Source of the DNA: Streptomyces corallincola
GTDB lineage: Bacteria > Actinomycetota > Actinomycetes > Streptomycetales > Streptomycetaceae
Assembly: GCF_019104725.1 (NCBI RefSeq)
Contig: NZ_JAHRXF010000020.1
Span: 38,039 to 102,038, forward strand
Length of the DNA stretch: 64,000 nucleotides
Direction: 5' to 3'
This document shows, one piece after another, positions 32,593 to 40,978 of the stretch (positions are counted from its first letter, which is position 1; every line of letters starts with the position of its first letter). A program made the translations under genes and the position numbers. A model generated the notes under the pieces. That model had not been told where the DNA came from. It saw only the letters and a list, made by a program, of their open reading frames with translations, and searched no databases.

Positions 32593-32696
32593 TCCATGTG
32601 ACGGGCACCCGTGTGGCGGACGTCCATGTGCCGGGCGCCCATGTGCTGGGCGTCCATGTGGTGCGGCCACATGTGGTGCGGCCACATGTGGCGTAC
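32593..32696 (-). repeat. Array 2 of the 15-bp CACATGgrCG repeat, opposite orientation
   Basis: On the minus strand, seven units starting CACATG (one CACACG) begin with an exact 15-bp period; on the plus strand the CATGTG/CGTGTG cores end at 32600, 32615, 32630, 32645, 32660, 32675 and 32690. Two adjacent units, CACATGTGGCCGCAC, are identical. The array sits immediately after the hairpin and 18 bp from the stop of the SBP gene. Read as protein it would give HMxxx pentapeptides, but no gene is supported. Confidence 0.85.
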
Positions 32697-32714
32697 CCCC
32701 ACACCTCATCGGTC

Positions 32715-34019
32715 TCAGGGGTCCCGGTCGCACACGGACGGCAGCCACGTCAGCGAGCGGTCACCGGCCAGCCGGTCCAGGTCCCGCAACAGCCCCTCCA
32801 GCCGGTCCGGGTCCGCGAGGAACTGGAGAGTGGCCTCGGTGAAGGCGTCCCGCACCGAGGGCGGCATCGCGTCGGACGCGTCGAAGCAGTGCACCGCACG
32901 CGGGTCCAGCAGGGTACGGGCCAGCGAGCGGTGCCAGGACCCGGCGGCACCGTCCGCCGCACCGGCCGCCGGATCGGTACCGGCCGCCACCGAGAACCCC
33001 GACTCCCGCGCGGTCCACGCCTGTTGGGCGCCGGTGGACGCGAGATACCGTACGAGCTTCCGGGCCGCCGGGGTGTCGTGCAGCAGCGCCACGAGGTCCC
33101 CGGAGACCTCCCAGGTACCGGCGGTGGACGGTCGGGCGCCGGGGATCAGCGCGGCCGACGGCAGATAGGCGCCCCGCGCGTCCCGCCAGGCCGGTGCGGA
33201 ACGGACGAAGGACGCCTGGTGCTCCAGGGTGCAGGCGGGCGGGTCACGGTCCAGCAGCCGGGACGCGTCCTGGTACTCGGTGCGCAGCGCCCGTGCCGTC
33301 AACTCCCGGTCCCCGCCCGCGCCGACCAGCGCGGCCCAGGTGCGCCACGCCTGCCGTACCTCGTCGGAGCGCCAGGGCAGCCTGCCGCGCGCCCAGCGGT
33401 CGTAGGCCTGCCATCCCGAGCGCTGGAGCAGGATGTCCTCGATCCAGTCGGTGCCGGGCCAGCCGCTGGTGGCGCCGGAGCCCATGCCGAGGCACCACGA
33501 GCCGGGCCGGGCCGCCGCCGCGCGCACCTCCCGCTCGGAGCTGGCGCCGGGGTACCAGACGACGCTCTTCACATCGGCCTTGAGCGGGAACCAGTACACG
33601 TGCCCGTCGAGCGGTGTCGCCCAGGACGCGCCGAACCGACCCTCGGGCAACAGTCCGTCCAGCGGGACAAGTCGCTTCTTCCGTGCGTAGTCAGCGAGTT
33701 CACCCGGTCCGGTGAGCACGACCACGTCCGGCGGGGTGCCCGCCTCCACGTCGGCGCCGAGCACCTGGCTCTCGGCGGAGCTGCCCTGGTAGTCCACGCG
33801 GACGTGCCGGGACCGCTCGAAGGGGGTGAGCACGGACTGCCGCAGGTGCCGGGCGTCGTCGCCGGTCCAGTTGGCCAGCAGCGTCACGGTCGGCTCCTGG
33901 TCCAGCACCCGTACGCCCACGACGGCCGCCGCCGCCAGCACGGCGAGACAGGTGGCCAGCAGAACCAGCACGCGCGGCACGCGCCGGGCGCGCGGAACTC
34001 CGGTGCCGGGGGCGCTCAC
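32715..34019 (-). CDS. Membrane-anchored family-1-type extracellular solute-binding protein
   Basis: 434-aa protein with an N-terminal signal-anchor (VLVLLATCLAVLAAAAVVGV). The central Cys is followed by more hydrophobic residues, so it is not a clean lipobox. The exported part is a family-1 (sugar/oligo-type) binding protein: VTLLANWTGDDARHLRQSVL, SQVLGADVEAGTPPDVVVL, LVPLDGLLPEG, YWFPLKADVKSVVWYPG and GTWEVSGDLVALL. No ABC permease or ATPase is present. It is the last gene of a five-gene operon (GTGA overlap at 34016) after a GlnX-like membrane protein, suggesting a sensor rather than a transporter, analogous to mycobacterial GlnH. Start is the GTG at 34019. Confidence 0.8.
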   Translation of the reverse strand: MSAPGTGVPRARRVPRVLVLLATCLAVLAAAAVVGVRVLDQEPTVTLLANWTGDDARHLRQSVLTPFERSRHVRVDYQGSSAESQVLGADVEAGTPPDVVVLTGPGELADYARKKRLVPLDGLLPEGRFGASWATPLDGHVYWFPLKADVKSVVWYPGASSEREVRAAAARPGSWCLGMGSGATSGWPGTDWIEDILLQRSGWQAYDRWARGRLPWRSDEVRQAWRTWAALVGAGGDRELTARALRTEYQDASRLLDRDPPACTLEHQASFVRSAPAWRDARGAYLPSAALIPGARPSTAGTWEVSGDLVALLHDTPAARKLVRYLASTGAQQAWTARESGFSVAAGTDPAAGAADGAAGSWHRSLARTLLDPRAVHCFDASDAMPPSVRDAFTEATLQFLADPDRLEGLLRDLDRLAGDRSLTWLPSVCDRDP

Positions 34020-35089
34020 CGGGGCCTGAACCGGTACTCGGCGATGTGCGGGCGCAGTCCCGCGTCGGACAGGGCCATCAGCAGCAGACCTCCCAGCGGA
34101 ATCCACCCGGCAGCGGCGGCGCGGAACCCGGTGTGCGCGAGATAACCGGCGGTGCGGCGGCCCGCCTCGGGAACGGCGGGCCCCGGCGGCGCCGCGTCGA
34201 GCAGGGCCCGTGTGTCGGCCATGCCCCGGTACGTCCAGACGGTGAAGAGGAGTACGACGGCGAATCCGGCGGCGAGTACGACGGCGGCGGCCAACAGCCC
34301 CCGGTTGTACCGGCGTCGGAACCGGCGGCGCAGAAAGAGCTGGGTCTCCGCGAGCCCTGCCGCGAGGGCCACGGCCAGCAGCGCGGTCGTGCTCCACCCG
34401 GCCAGGAGCAGCGGCCCGAACGCGGTCTGCCGGTCCACGGCCACGAGCTGCTCACGCTGCCACTCGCGCAGCCGGGCCTCGATCCCGGAGTCCTCGGACT
34501 TCAGGATGGTGGTCGCGTAACTGAGGTACGCCTCCCGCAACAGGCTTCCCTCGGGCTCCACTTGGGCCTTCTGCACCATGCCGGTGTAGCCGGTGATGAG
34601 CCCGGCCACCGTCTGCACGGCCTGCCGTCCGGCCGCTCCCCCGGCATCACCGGCCGCCGCCCGGGACACGCTCTGCGCGGCCACCGACACCTGTCTCTGG
34701 AACTCGCTGAAGGACGGAGGCGATCCGGTGGCACGCGCCTGCGCCTGGTCGAGCGCGTACAGCGCGGTGTCGAGCGCGAGCACCGCCGGGGCACTGGACG
34801 TCCGCAGCGGCCCGGCGTCGGCGTGCACGCCCTGGTAGGAGGCGAAGAGGGCCAGGGTGAGCAGGGCGGAGAGGGTGAGGAGGAGACGGCGGCGGAGGGT
34901 GAGGTCGTGGGCGGTGGTGCTGGTGGGGGCGGCCGGGGCAGAGGTGGGGGTGGCCGGGGCAGAGGTGGGGGCGGCCGGGGCAGAGGTGGGGGCGGCCGTG
35001 AACAGGTCTGTTCGCTCGCGGAGTTGGCGGGAGTCCGGGGCTGCCGTCCGTCCGCCGGTTCGCCCGGTGTGCTCCCCAGGCCCGCTCAT
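34016..35089 (-). CDS. 4-TM sensor-like membrane protein (GlnX-like)
   Basis: 357-aa protein. The cytosolic N-terminus carries a 7-residue APTSAPA tandem repeat. TM1 (RRRLLLTLSALLTLALFASY) is followed by a ~145-aa extracytoplasmic helical domain (YALDQAQARATGSPPSFSEF to REWQREQLVAVDRQTAFG). TM2 (LLLAGWSTTALLAVALAAGL), TM3 (LLAAAVVLAAGFAVVLLFTV) and TM4 (GWIPLGGLLLMALSDAGL) complete it. This topology and its place between a PknG-like kinase and a binding protein match mycobacterial GlnX, which relays ligand binding by GlnH to PknG. Homology is inferred from architecture and order. ATGA overlap with the vWA gene at 35086-35089. Confidence 0.7.
   Translation of the reverse strand: MSGPGEHTGRTGGRTAAPDSRQLRERTDLFTAAPTSAPAAPTSAPATPTSAPAAPTSTTAHDLTLRRRLLLTLSALLTLALFASYQGVHADAGPLRTSSAPAVLALDTALYALDQAQARATGSPPSFSEFQRQVSVAAQSVSRAAAGDAGGAAGRQAVQTVAGLITGYTGMVQKAQVEPEGSLLREAYLSYATTILKSEDSGIEARLREWQREQLVAVDRQTAFGPLLLAGWSTTALLAVALAAGLAETQLFLRRRFRRRYNRGLLAAAVVLAAGFAVVLLFTVWTYRGMADTRALLDAAPPGPAVPEAGRRTAGYLAHTGFRAAAAGWIPLGGLLLMALSDAGLRPHIAEYRFRPR
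34930..34992 (-). repeat. 21-bp in-frame tandem repeat (x3) in the GlnX-like gene
   Basis: The 21-bp unit around GGCCGGGGCAGAGGTGGGGG is repeated about three times, encoding APTSAPA heptads in the cytosolic N-terminal tail. Near-identity implies recent expansion. Confidence 0.75.
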
Positions 35090-36672
35090 GCCGTCCCGCC
35101 GAGCGGTCGGCCCAGCGGCCGTCCGCAGTCGCCGCCGCAGTAGGCCGAGTCCGCCGGGCCGATCCAGCCGCAGCCCGGGCACTCGGTCAGTTCGGCGGGG
35201 CCGTCCGCGCCGCCTGTGCCGCCCGTACCGTCCGTGCCGTCCTCGCTGGCCGCCGGTTCCGTCTCGCGGGGCGACCCGGCGGGCGACGGCTGCCGTGGTG
35301 GGGTGGTGAGGGCGCTGGAGAGGATCAGGTGCTGCCAGTCCACGTCCTTGAGGCCCGTGCGGATCTTCCCGGTACCGGCTGTGACCTCGATCCGCCGTAG
35401 TGCGCCGAGGAGTTGGGTGTCGCCCAGTTCCGCGGCGAGGGCGAGGGCCCGGCCGAGTTCGCGGTCGGCCTCGTCGGCGCCCTCGGCGCGTCGCAGCCAG
35501 GCCCGGTAGGCGCGGGCCACGGCGGCACTCGCCTGCTGGTACAACTCGTGGCGCCGCACCCCGGGATGCTGTCGTGAGGCGTCGTACGGGTCGTCGGTCC
35601 AGCGGACCAGCACGGGGCGCGGATCGGGCAGCAGCACCGGGCGCCCGAAGTCGGGCACGACGACTTCCACGGCGGCGAGTTGAAGGTCCTCACCGATATC
35701 ACGGCCGCTGGGGTCGGCGGTCAGGACGACCTGGAAGTGCCGGGTCTCCTCGCTCCAGGCGCGGGTGACGTACTCGGCGCCGCGCTCCCTGAACGGGGCT
35801 GCCACGGGCGCGAGTTCCTGTTCGTTCGGCACGACCTGGGTGACCCGACGGATGACCGTGCCCGGTGTCGGGGTGAGCCTGATGCGCAGCTCGGGCACGG
35901 CCGTGCCGAGCAGTCCGTTCATCAACTCCTCGTATACAGAGGCGAGTTCGGACACGTCACGGACGGCGCCCGCCCGGCCGTGCAGGCGGCGGGTGATGCG
36001 CAGCAGCAGGTCGGCGTCCCAGTCCTCGCCGATGCCCCAGGCGTCGCAGACGAACCGTCCGTCGCACGCCTCCAGCGCGGTGTCCAGGCCGATGTCCGCG
36101 CGGCGATCGTGCTCGTTGCGTCCGTCGGTGAGCAGCAGGACGTGCTTCACGGGGGCGGTCCGCTCGTTGAGCAGCCGCCGGGCGAGGTCGAGCCAGGGTC
36201 CGATGGCGGTGCCGCCGTCCGCGTCCAGCAGGCGTACGGCGCGTTCGGCGGCCTCGCGTTCGGCGGGCCCGGCGAGTGCCATCGACTCCCGGCCGGGGCC
36301 GGGGTGGACGACTCCGGCGCCGAACCGGCCGGACAGTACGGCGAACGCGCTCCCCTCGGGCAGCCGTCGCAGGGCGGCGACGGTGGCGTCCTTGGCCGCG
36401 TGCAGCTTGTCCGGCGGGTGCAGCATCGAGCGGGAGGTGTCCACGATCAGCACCTCGGCCAAGGCGGGGCCGCCGGGTCCGCCCGTACCGGACGCCGCGA
36501 GGGGCGGGGTGTCGTGGCTGCGGACGCCGATCTCCACGATGGCGTGCATCGCGCGGTCGCCGGTGACCGGCAGTTCGGGGCGCTGGCCGACGGCGAGGGT
36601 CACGGCGATGTGCGGACCGGCGCCGGGTGCCGGGGCGGTCCGGGCGCCGGTCTCCGCGTGTTCGCCGTTCAT
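35086..36672 (-). CDS. vWA-domain protein with C-terminal zinc ribbon
   Basis: 528-aa cytosolic protein. The vWA domain carries a MIDAS at VLIVDTSRSM (D78-S82), GGTAIGPWLDLA (Thr) and VLLLTDGRNEHD (Asp). A beta-rich middle region follows (IRLTPTPGTVIRRVTQV, RHFQVVLTAD, VEVVVPDFGRPVLLPDPRPV), then helices. The C-terminus has a zinc ribbon with Cys pairs in ECPGCGWIGP and YCGGDCGRPLG. Metal-dependent protein binding by the vWA domain and the ribbon suggest a scaffold or adaptor for the kinase operon. It follows the PknG-like gene after 88 nt and overlaps the GlnX-like gene by ATGA. Mycobacterial pknG operons lack such a gene, to my knowledge. Confidence 0.82.
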   Translation of the reverse strand: MNGEHAETGARTAPAPGAGPHIAVTLAVGQRPELPVTGDRAMHAIVEIGVRSHDTPPLAASGTGGPGGPALAEVLIVDTSRSMLHPPDKLHAAKDATVAALRRLPEGSAFAVLSGRFGAGVVHPGPGRESMALAGPAEREAAERAVRLLDADGGTAIGPWLDLARRLLNERTAPVKHVLLLTDGRNEHDRRADIGLDTALEACDGRFVCDAWGIGEDWDADLLLRITRRLHGRAGAVRDVSELASVYEELMNGLLGTAVPELRIRLTPTPGTVIRRVTQVVPNEQELAPVAAPFRERGAEYVTRAWSEETRHFQVVLTADPSGRDIGEDLQLAAVEVVVPDFGRPVLLPDPRPVLVRWTDDPYDASRQHPGVRRHELYQQASAAVARAYRAWLRRAEGADEADRELGRALALAAELGDTQLLGALRRIEVTAGTGKIRTGLKDVDWQHLILSSALTTPPRQPSPAGSPRETEPAASEDGTDGTGGTGGADGPAELTECPGCGWIGPADSAYCGGDCGRPLGRPLGGTA

Positions 36673-36760
36673 GGGCGGGGTCCCTCTCGCCAGTGGTGTC
36701 GGGCCTCAACTGTGCTGCGTGAATGGTTCGTTGGTCTGGCCCTTTCGGGCGGGCGTGGTG

Positions 36761-39061
36761 TCAGAAGGTCGTCATGGGGCGTACGGCGTGGGCCAGGTCG
36801 AGGAGTCGGCCGTGTTCGTCGGCGGTGCGCGCCTGGGCGGCGAGTTGCCGGAACGACTGCTCCAGCAGGGCGCGCAGCGCGGTCTCGTCGCCCGGGCCGA
36901 GCAGATCGCCCGCCGGGATGCCGTCGCCGGGCGGGTGGTGGAGGACGTTCTCGCGGATCTCGGCCACCAGCCGGGCGCGCGACTCACCGTCGGCGGCACC
37001 GCCGTCCAACCGCAGTGCGGCCAGGCGCCGTTCGGCGTCTCGCAGATCGTCCCCGGTCGGCGGGCGGTCGTGCAGGACTCCCGCGCGGACGCGTACGGCG
37101 GCGATGCGGGCGGTGTCGTGGTGTCGGGAGGTGGCGGGCACGTCGTCCAGCACGCGGACGGCCGCGTCCCGGTCGCCGCCCGCCAAGTGGCCGCGTGCCA
37201 GACCGAACGCGGCGGCAGTGTGCGCGAAGTCCCGCGCCCACACGGCCTCGTGGAAGCTCATGGCCTCCGACTCGGTTCCGTCTGACGTGTGTTCGGCGCA
37301 GTAGCCGAGGGCGAGTTTGGGGACGTACTCGCCGGGGAGCGCGCGGTGGACTGCGGCGAAGCAGGCACCGGCGCGCCGGGGGTCGCCGCCGCCGAGGTGG
37401 AGGACGCCCCGGTGCCAGGCGATGCGCCAGTCGTGGGAGGCGGCGCGTTCCCCGAGCAGCGTCTCGGCCTCCGTCAGCCAGGTCTCGGCCGCGTGCCGTT
37501 CGCCCCGGCGCAGATGGGCGCGGCACAGCCACAGCGCGGTCTCGGGGGTGCCGAGCCGGGATTCGCGGGGCCACTGGCGGGCGACGCGGTCGGGGGCGTC
37601 GGGCGGGAAGGTGTCGAGCAGCAGGGCGGCGCCGTCGGCGGGGTCGGGCAGCGGTTCGGGCAGGGCGCCCGCCACGTCGGCGGGCCGGGGCGGGGACACG
37701 TCGAGCCCGGTGGGCGGCCCGGCGGCGCGCCGGGTCCAGTGCTCCAGCGCGGGAATGGCGCCGAGCCCGGCGTCGAGGCCGGCCTCACCGGTGCGGAACC
37801 GGGTGGAACTCTCCGGCAGTTGCTCCCCGAACGTGAGCGAACGGAACTCCCGCAGGACTTCCCAGAGTTGGCGGGACATCTCGGCAGCCGTACGGAACCG
37901 GGCGCGGGGTTCGGGGTGCGTGGCGCGCTCGACCAGCCGCCGGAAGGAGTCGGCGGCGAGCCCCCGCGCCGGTTCGGTGACCCGCGCCAGCGCCTGGAGA
38001 GTCGTACCGACGGTGTAGAGATCGCTGTCCACGTGCCAGCCGCGCCGGTCGATCTCCTCCTGGGGCGGGGCGAACCCGGCGGTGTGGACGTACGCCGACT
38101 CCCGGTCCCCGATCGCGCGGACGGCGCCGAGGTCGATGACCTTCACGGCCCGGCCGAAGTGGATGACGTTGGCGGGCTTCACGTCGCAGTGGAGTAGGCC
38201 GCGTTCGTGCATGTACTCCAGTGCGCCGAGGATCTTGCAGCCGTAGGTGAGGACGTGGTCGAGGCGCGGGCGGCCCTGGAAGAGGCGCTCCACGTCGTCG
38301 GCGTCGAACAGCTTCTGCAGGGACCGCCCGCCGATGTAGTCCATGACGAGGTAGCCGGTGGACGGGCGGCCGGGCGTGAGGTGTTCGGGCGTGGGGTGTT
38401 CGGCGTACGTGATGATGCGGACGATGTCCGGGTGGTGCAGGTCGGTGAGCGACCGGCGCTCCTCGACGGCGGCGCGGCGGGCGAGCGCGTCATGGACGTT
38501 GATCAGTCCCTTCAGTACGACGCGGTAGCCGTCGGCGCGGGTGTCCTCCGCCAGGTACACCCATCCCAGGCCGCCGCGCGCGAGGCAGCCGAGGACGCGG
38601 TAGTGCCCGGCGACCACGTCGCCCGCGTCGAGCTGCGGGAGGAACGAGTACGGGGTGCCGCAGCGGGGGCAGCGGCCGGTGGCGCGGGCGGGCTGGCCGC
38701 CGTAACCGACACCCACGATCATGGTGCAGCCGTTCGCCCCGCACCGCCGTCCGCCGGTGGGCGGGGCGGGATCGGTCAGCAAGTCCCCTTCGGGCAAGGG
38801 AACTTCGGGCAGCAGCACCAGTCCGTGCTGGTCCAGTTCCCCGACCCCGGCCACCGCGTGCACGGCCTGCGGCGCGGGAGCGTGTTCCGGGCCGGACTCG
38901 GCGCGGGACGCGGGCGGGCCGTCGGCCTCCCGGTGGCGGTGGCCGCAGGTGTCGCAGTATCCGGTGCGCATGATGTGACCGGCGCAGCCGGGGCGGGCGC
39001 AGGGGGTCGTGGGGCTGCCCTGCCCCGGCACGACGTGCGGCAGCGGCTCCCGGCGGCTCAC
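36761..39061 (-). CDS. PknG-like Ser/Thr protein kinase with zinc ribbon and TPR region
   Basis: 766-aa protein with PknG architecture. An N-terminal zinc ribbon (C21, C26, C36, C39) is followed by a rubredoxin-like pair (C107, C112, C131, C134) and the kinase domain: G-loop LARGGLGWVYLAED (160-173), ATP Lys in VVLKG (K184), catalytic HCDVKPANV (291-299) and DLG (311 region, DFG variant). A C-terminal TPR-like helical region spans ~480-766. In mycobacteria PknG phosphorylates GarA to switch 2-oxoglutarate/glutamate metabolism; whether this kinase does so is inference. The additional N-terminal ribbon is noteworthy. GTG start overlaps the protease gene stop (GTGA, 39058-39061). Confidence 0.88.
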   Translation of the reverse strand: MSRREPLPHVVPGQGSPTTPCARPGCAGHIMRTGYCDTCGHRHREADGPPASRAESGPEHAPAPQAVHAVAGVGELDQHGLVLLPEVPLPEGDLLTDPAPPTGGRRCGANGCTMIVGVGYGGQPARATGRCPRCGTPYSFLPQLDAGDVVAGHYRVLGCLARGGLGWVYLAEDTRADGYRVVLKGLINVHDALARRAAVEERRSLTDLHHPDIVRIITYAEHPTPEHLTPGRPSTGYLVMDYIGGRSLQKLFDADDVERLFQGRPRLDHVLTYGCKILGALEYMHERGLLHCDVKPANVIHFGRAVKVIDLGAVRAIGDRESAYVHTAGFAPPQEEIDRRGWHVDSDLYTVGTTLQALARVTEPARGLAADSFRRLVERATHPEPRARFRTAAEMSRQLWEVLREFRSLTFGEQLPESSTRFRTGEAGLDAGLGAIPALEHWTRRAAGPPTGLDVSPPRPADVAGALPEPLPDPADGAALLLDTFPPDAPDRVARQWPRESRLGTPETALWLCRAHLRRGERHAAETWLTEAETLLGERAASHDWRIAWHRGVLHLGGGDPRRAGACFAAVHRALPGEYVPKLALGYCAEHTSDGTESEAMSFHEAVWARDFAHTAAAFGLARGHLAGGDRDAAVRVLDDVPATSRHHDTARIAAVRVRAGVLHDRPPTGDDLRDAERRLAALRLDGGAADGESRARLVAEIRENVLHHPPGDGIPAGDLLGPGDETALRALLEQSFRQLAAQARTADEHGRLLDLAHAVRPMTTF

Positions 39062-40881
39062 CGCCCGCCTCCCTTCTCGTCCCCCGGCTCGTCGCCTTCT
39101 TGGTCTCCTCGACGGTCGCCTCGCCGGTCGCCTCGCCGGTGTCCTCGCCGGTGTCCTCGCTCGTCTCCCGGCTCGTCCTCGGCCGTGTCTCCGGAGCAGA
39201 ACTCCATGAAGCCCCGGGCCGCCGTCTCGGCCGCTTCCAGGTCGCAGGGCGGGTGACGGAGGAGGGTGAGGGCCTCCTCGTAGAGCGTGTACGCCGTGAG
39301 GGTGCGGGCCTGGTCCGGGGCGGGGACGCGGTCGCGGTACAGGGGCCAGGCGGCGGTGACGCGGCCGAGGAGTTCGTCGCGGCGCCGCAGCCGGGCGTCG
39401 AGGGCGGCGAGGGCACGTTCGAGTCGGCGCTTGCGGCGCGTGACGGCATCCTCGAAGGCGAACAGGGTGTCCGCCGCGTGAGGTTGGCGTTCACGGTCGG
39501 GGGTGTGGGCGATCCAGGCTCGCAGCATGCGGGTACGCCGCACACCCGCCCGCGCCTGTTCCAGCAGGGGGCGCCCGCCGGGCTCAGGGAGGACGCGGTC
39601 GCGGCGTGCGTCGAGCGCCGGTCCCAACTCATCCACGATCACGACGATTTCACGGTGGAGCCGGTGCCAGCGCTCGCGCACGGGCGCCCGGACGAACGAC
39701 TCCTCAGCCGCCTCGGCACGCCCGCCGTCCCGCCGGAAGACGAGCAGCAGCCGCACGCCCCGCCGGGCCAGCCGGTCCAACACCTCCAATAGGGCGTCGG
39801 GTTCGGCGGACCGATCGACCCCTACCAGTACGGCGGACGGCGGCACGCGCAACGCGCCGAGCCGTTCGGGCATATCGGGTGCGTCCGCCGCCCCGGGTAC
39901 GGAGGCTCCTCGGATGCCGAGCCGCCCGGCGAAGCGGTCCAGAATCTGATGAGTCGTCATATTGGTGACGTCGAGGGCGAGATCGTGACCACCCGCCGGG
40001 GGTACCGTCTCGGGCGGGTCGTGCCGGAAGGCGCTCGTGTTGTGCTGGGTGCGCAGTTCACGGTCCGCGAGGGTGATGGCGCGGGCGAGGGTCCAGGCGC
40101 GTTCGCCGTCCGCCGGTACGACGGTGACGAGCACCGGCCAGCCCTCGCCCCGGAACCAGCGCGCGAGTTCGGTGGCGAACGGCACGTCGAGCCGACCGGT
40201 GGCTCCCGTGCTCGCGGTGCGCAGCGCGGGATCGACGGCCTCGGTGCCCTCGGTCCAGGCGGCGGCCTGCGGGAGGTGGCTGAGGATGGTCTCGGCGGGG
40301 CTCATGTAGCTGAACGTGGAGTCGCCGCCCTCGTCCACGCTGAGCACGATCCCGATCACCTCGTCGGTACCGTGATCGACCACACCTCCGCCGCTGAAGC
40401 CGGGTGCCGCCAGCTCGCCGGGACTGTGCGGGCGCAGCTGCACCTGGCTGTCCCGGCCGCGAGCGGCGACCAGGGTGGCGCCGTGCCAGCGTCCGCCGTC
40501 GTCGCCGTCCGGGAAGCCGTACATGCTGACCGGGCCGTGCGGTGAGGCGAGCCGGTAGAGCCGGGTGGTGTGCGCGGCGGACAGCGGGCGCTCCAGCCGG
40601 AGCAGCGCCAGGTCGCCGCTGCGGTCACCGAAGGCGTCCTTGCGCTGCGGGACGTGCTCGTCGGGGCGTACGGTCGCGGCGACTCCGGGTACACCGGGGA
40701 TGCCGACGAAGTGGACGACGTAGGGCCGTCCGGGCGTGACGACATGGGCGGCGGTGAGGACCCGGTCGGGGGCGAGCAGCACCCCGGCACCGAGCACCCC
40801 GCCGTCCGGGACCTCGATCCGGGCCACCCAGGACGGCGTACGCAACCGCGACTTGACGGCTCGCTCCCCCGTGCGCGTCAT
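39058..40881 (-). CDS. Trypsin-like (cytosolic) protease-domain protein with helical effector region
   Basis: 607-aa protein without signal peptide. The N-terminal ~200 residues are an S1-type chymotrypsin fold with an intact-looking triad: H46 (VLTAAHVV), D90 (SGDLALLRL) and S163 (PGFSGGGV). The centre (residues ~220-400) resembles a STAND/inactive-ATPase-like effector segment (VPFATELARWFRGEGWPVLV, VLVGVDRSAEP, RLLLVFRRDG). The rest is helical and ends in a charged GDRRGDRRGD-type repeat tail. Such proteases occur with vWA/kinase modules in actinobacterial conflict-type or signalling systems. It is the first gene of the five-gene operon. ATG at 40881 preceded by GGGGGA. Confidence 0.75.
   Translation of the reverse strand: MTRTGERAVKSRLRTPSWVARIEVPDGGVLGAGVLLAPDRVLTAAHVVTPGRPYVVHFVGIPGVPGVAATVRPDEHVPQRKDAFGDRSGDLALLRLERPLSAAHTTRLYRLASPHGPVSMYGFPDGDDGGRWHGATLVAARGRDSQVQLRPHSPGELAAPGFSGGGVVDHGTDEVIGIVLSVDEGGDSTFSYMSPAETILSHLPQAAAWTEGTEAVDPALRTASTGATGRLDVPFATELARWFRGEGWPVLVTVVPADGERAWTLARAITLADRELRTQHNTSAFRHDPPETVPPAGGHDLALDVTNMTTHQILDRFAGRLGIRGASVPGAADAPDMPERLGALRVPPSAVLVGVDRSAEPDALLEVLDRLARRGVRLLLVFRRDGGRAEAAEESFVRAPVRERWHRLHREIVVIVDELGPALDARRDRVLPEPGGRPLLEQARAGVRRTRMLRAWIAHTPDRERQPHAADTLFAFEDAVTRRKRRLERALAALDARLRRRDELLGRVTAAWPLYRDRVPAPDQARTLTAYTLYEEALTLLRHPPCDLEAAETAARGFMEFCSGDTAEDEPGDERGHRRGHRRGDRRGDRRGDQEGDEPGDEKGGGR
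39114..39161 (-). repeat. 12-bp tandem repeat (x4) at the 3' end of the protease gene
   Basis: Four 12-bp units (two GGTCGCCTCGCC, then GGTGTCCTCGCC variants) encode the charged GHRR/GDRR tail of the protein. Slippage-prone; length probably varies between strains. Confidence 0.75.
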
Positions 40882-40978
40882 GTCCCCCGAGATTACTCCG
40901 CGTACCGGGCCGGGACCACTGGTGTGCACGGGGTCGCTTCGACAGGTTTGCGTCAACTCGGCCTGCCTGAGCGCGCGT

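Noticed and set aside
31503..32702. Minus-strand protein beginning with HMxxx repeats
   Set aside because: The frame is antisense to the secreted trypsin and passes through a terminator; the repeats look like DNA-level structure, not a gene.
32715..34019. ABC sugar importer
   Set aside because: No permease or ATPase gene is adjacent and the operon partners are signalling proteins; the binding protein is more likely a sensor.
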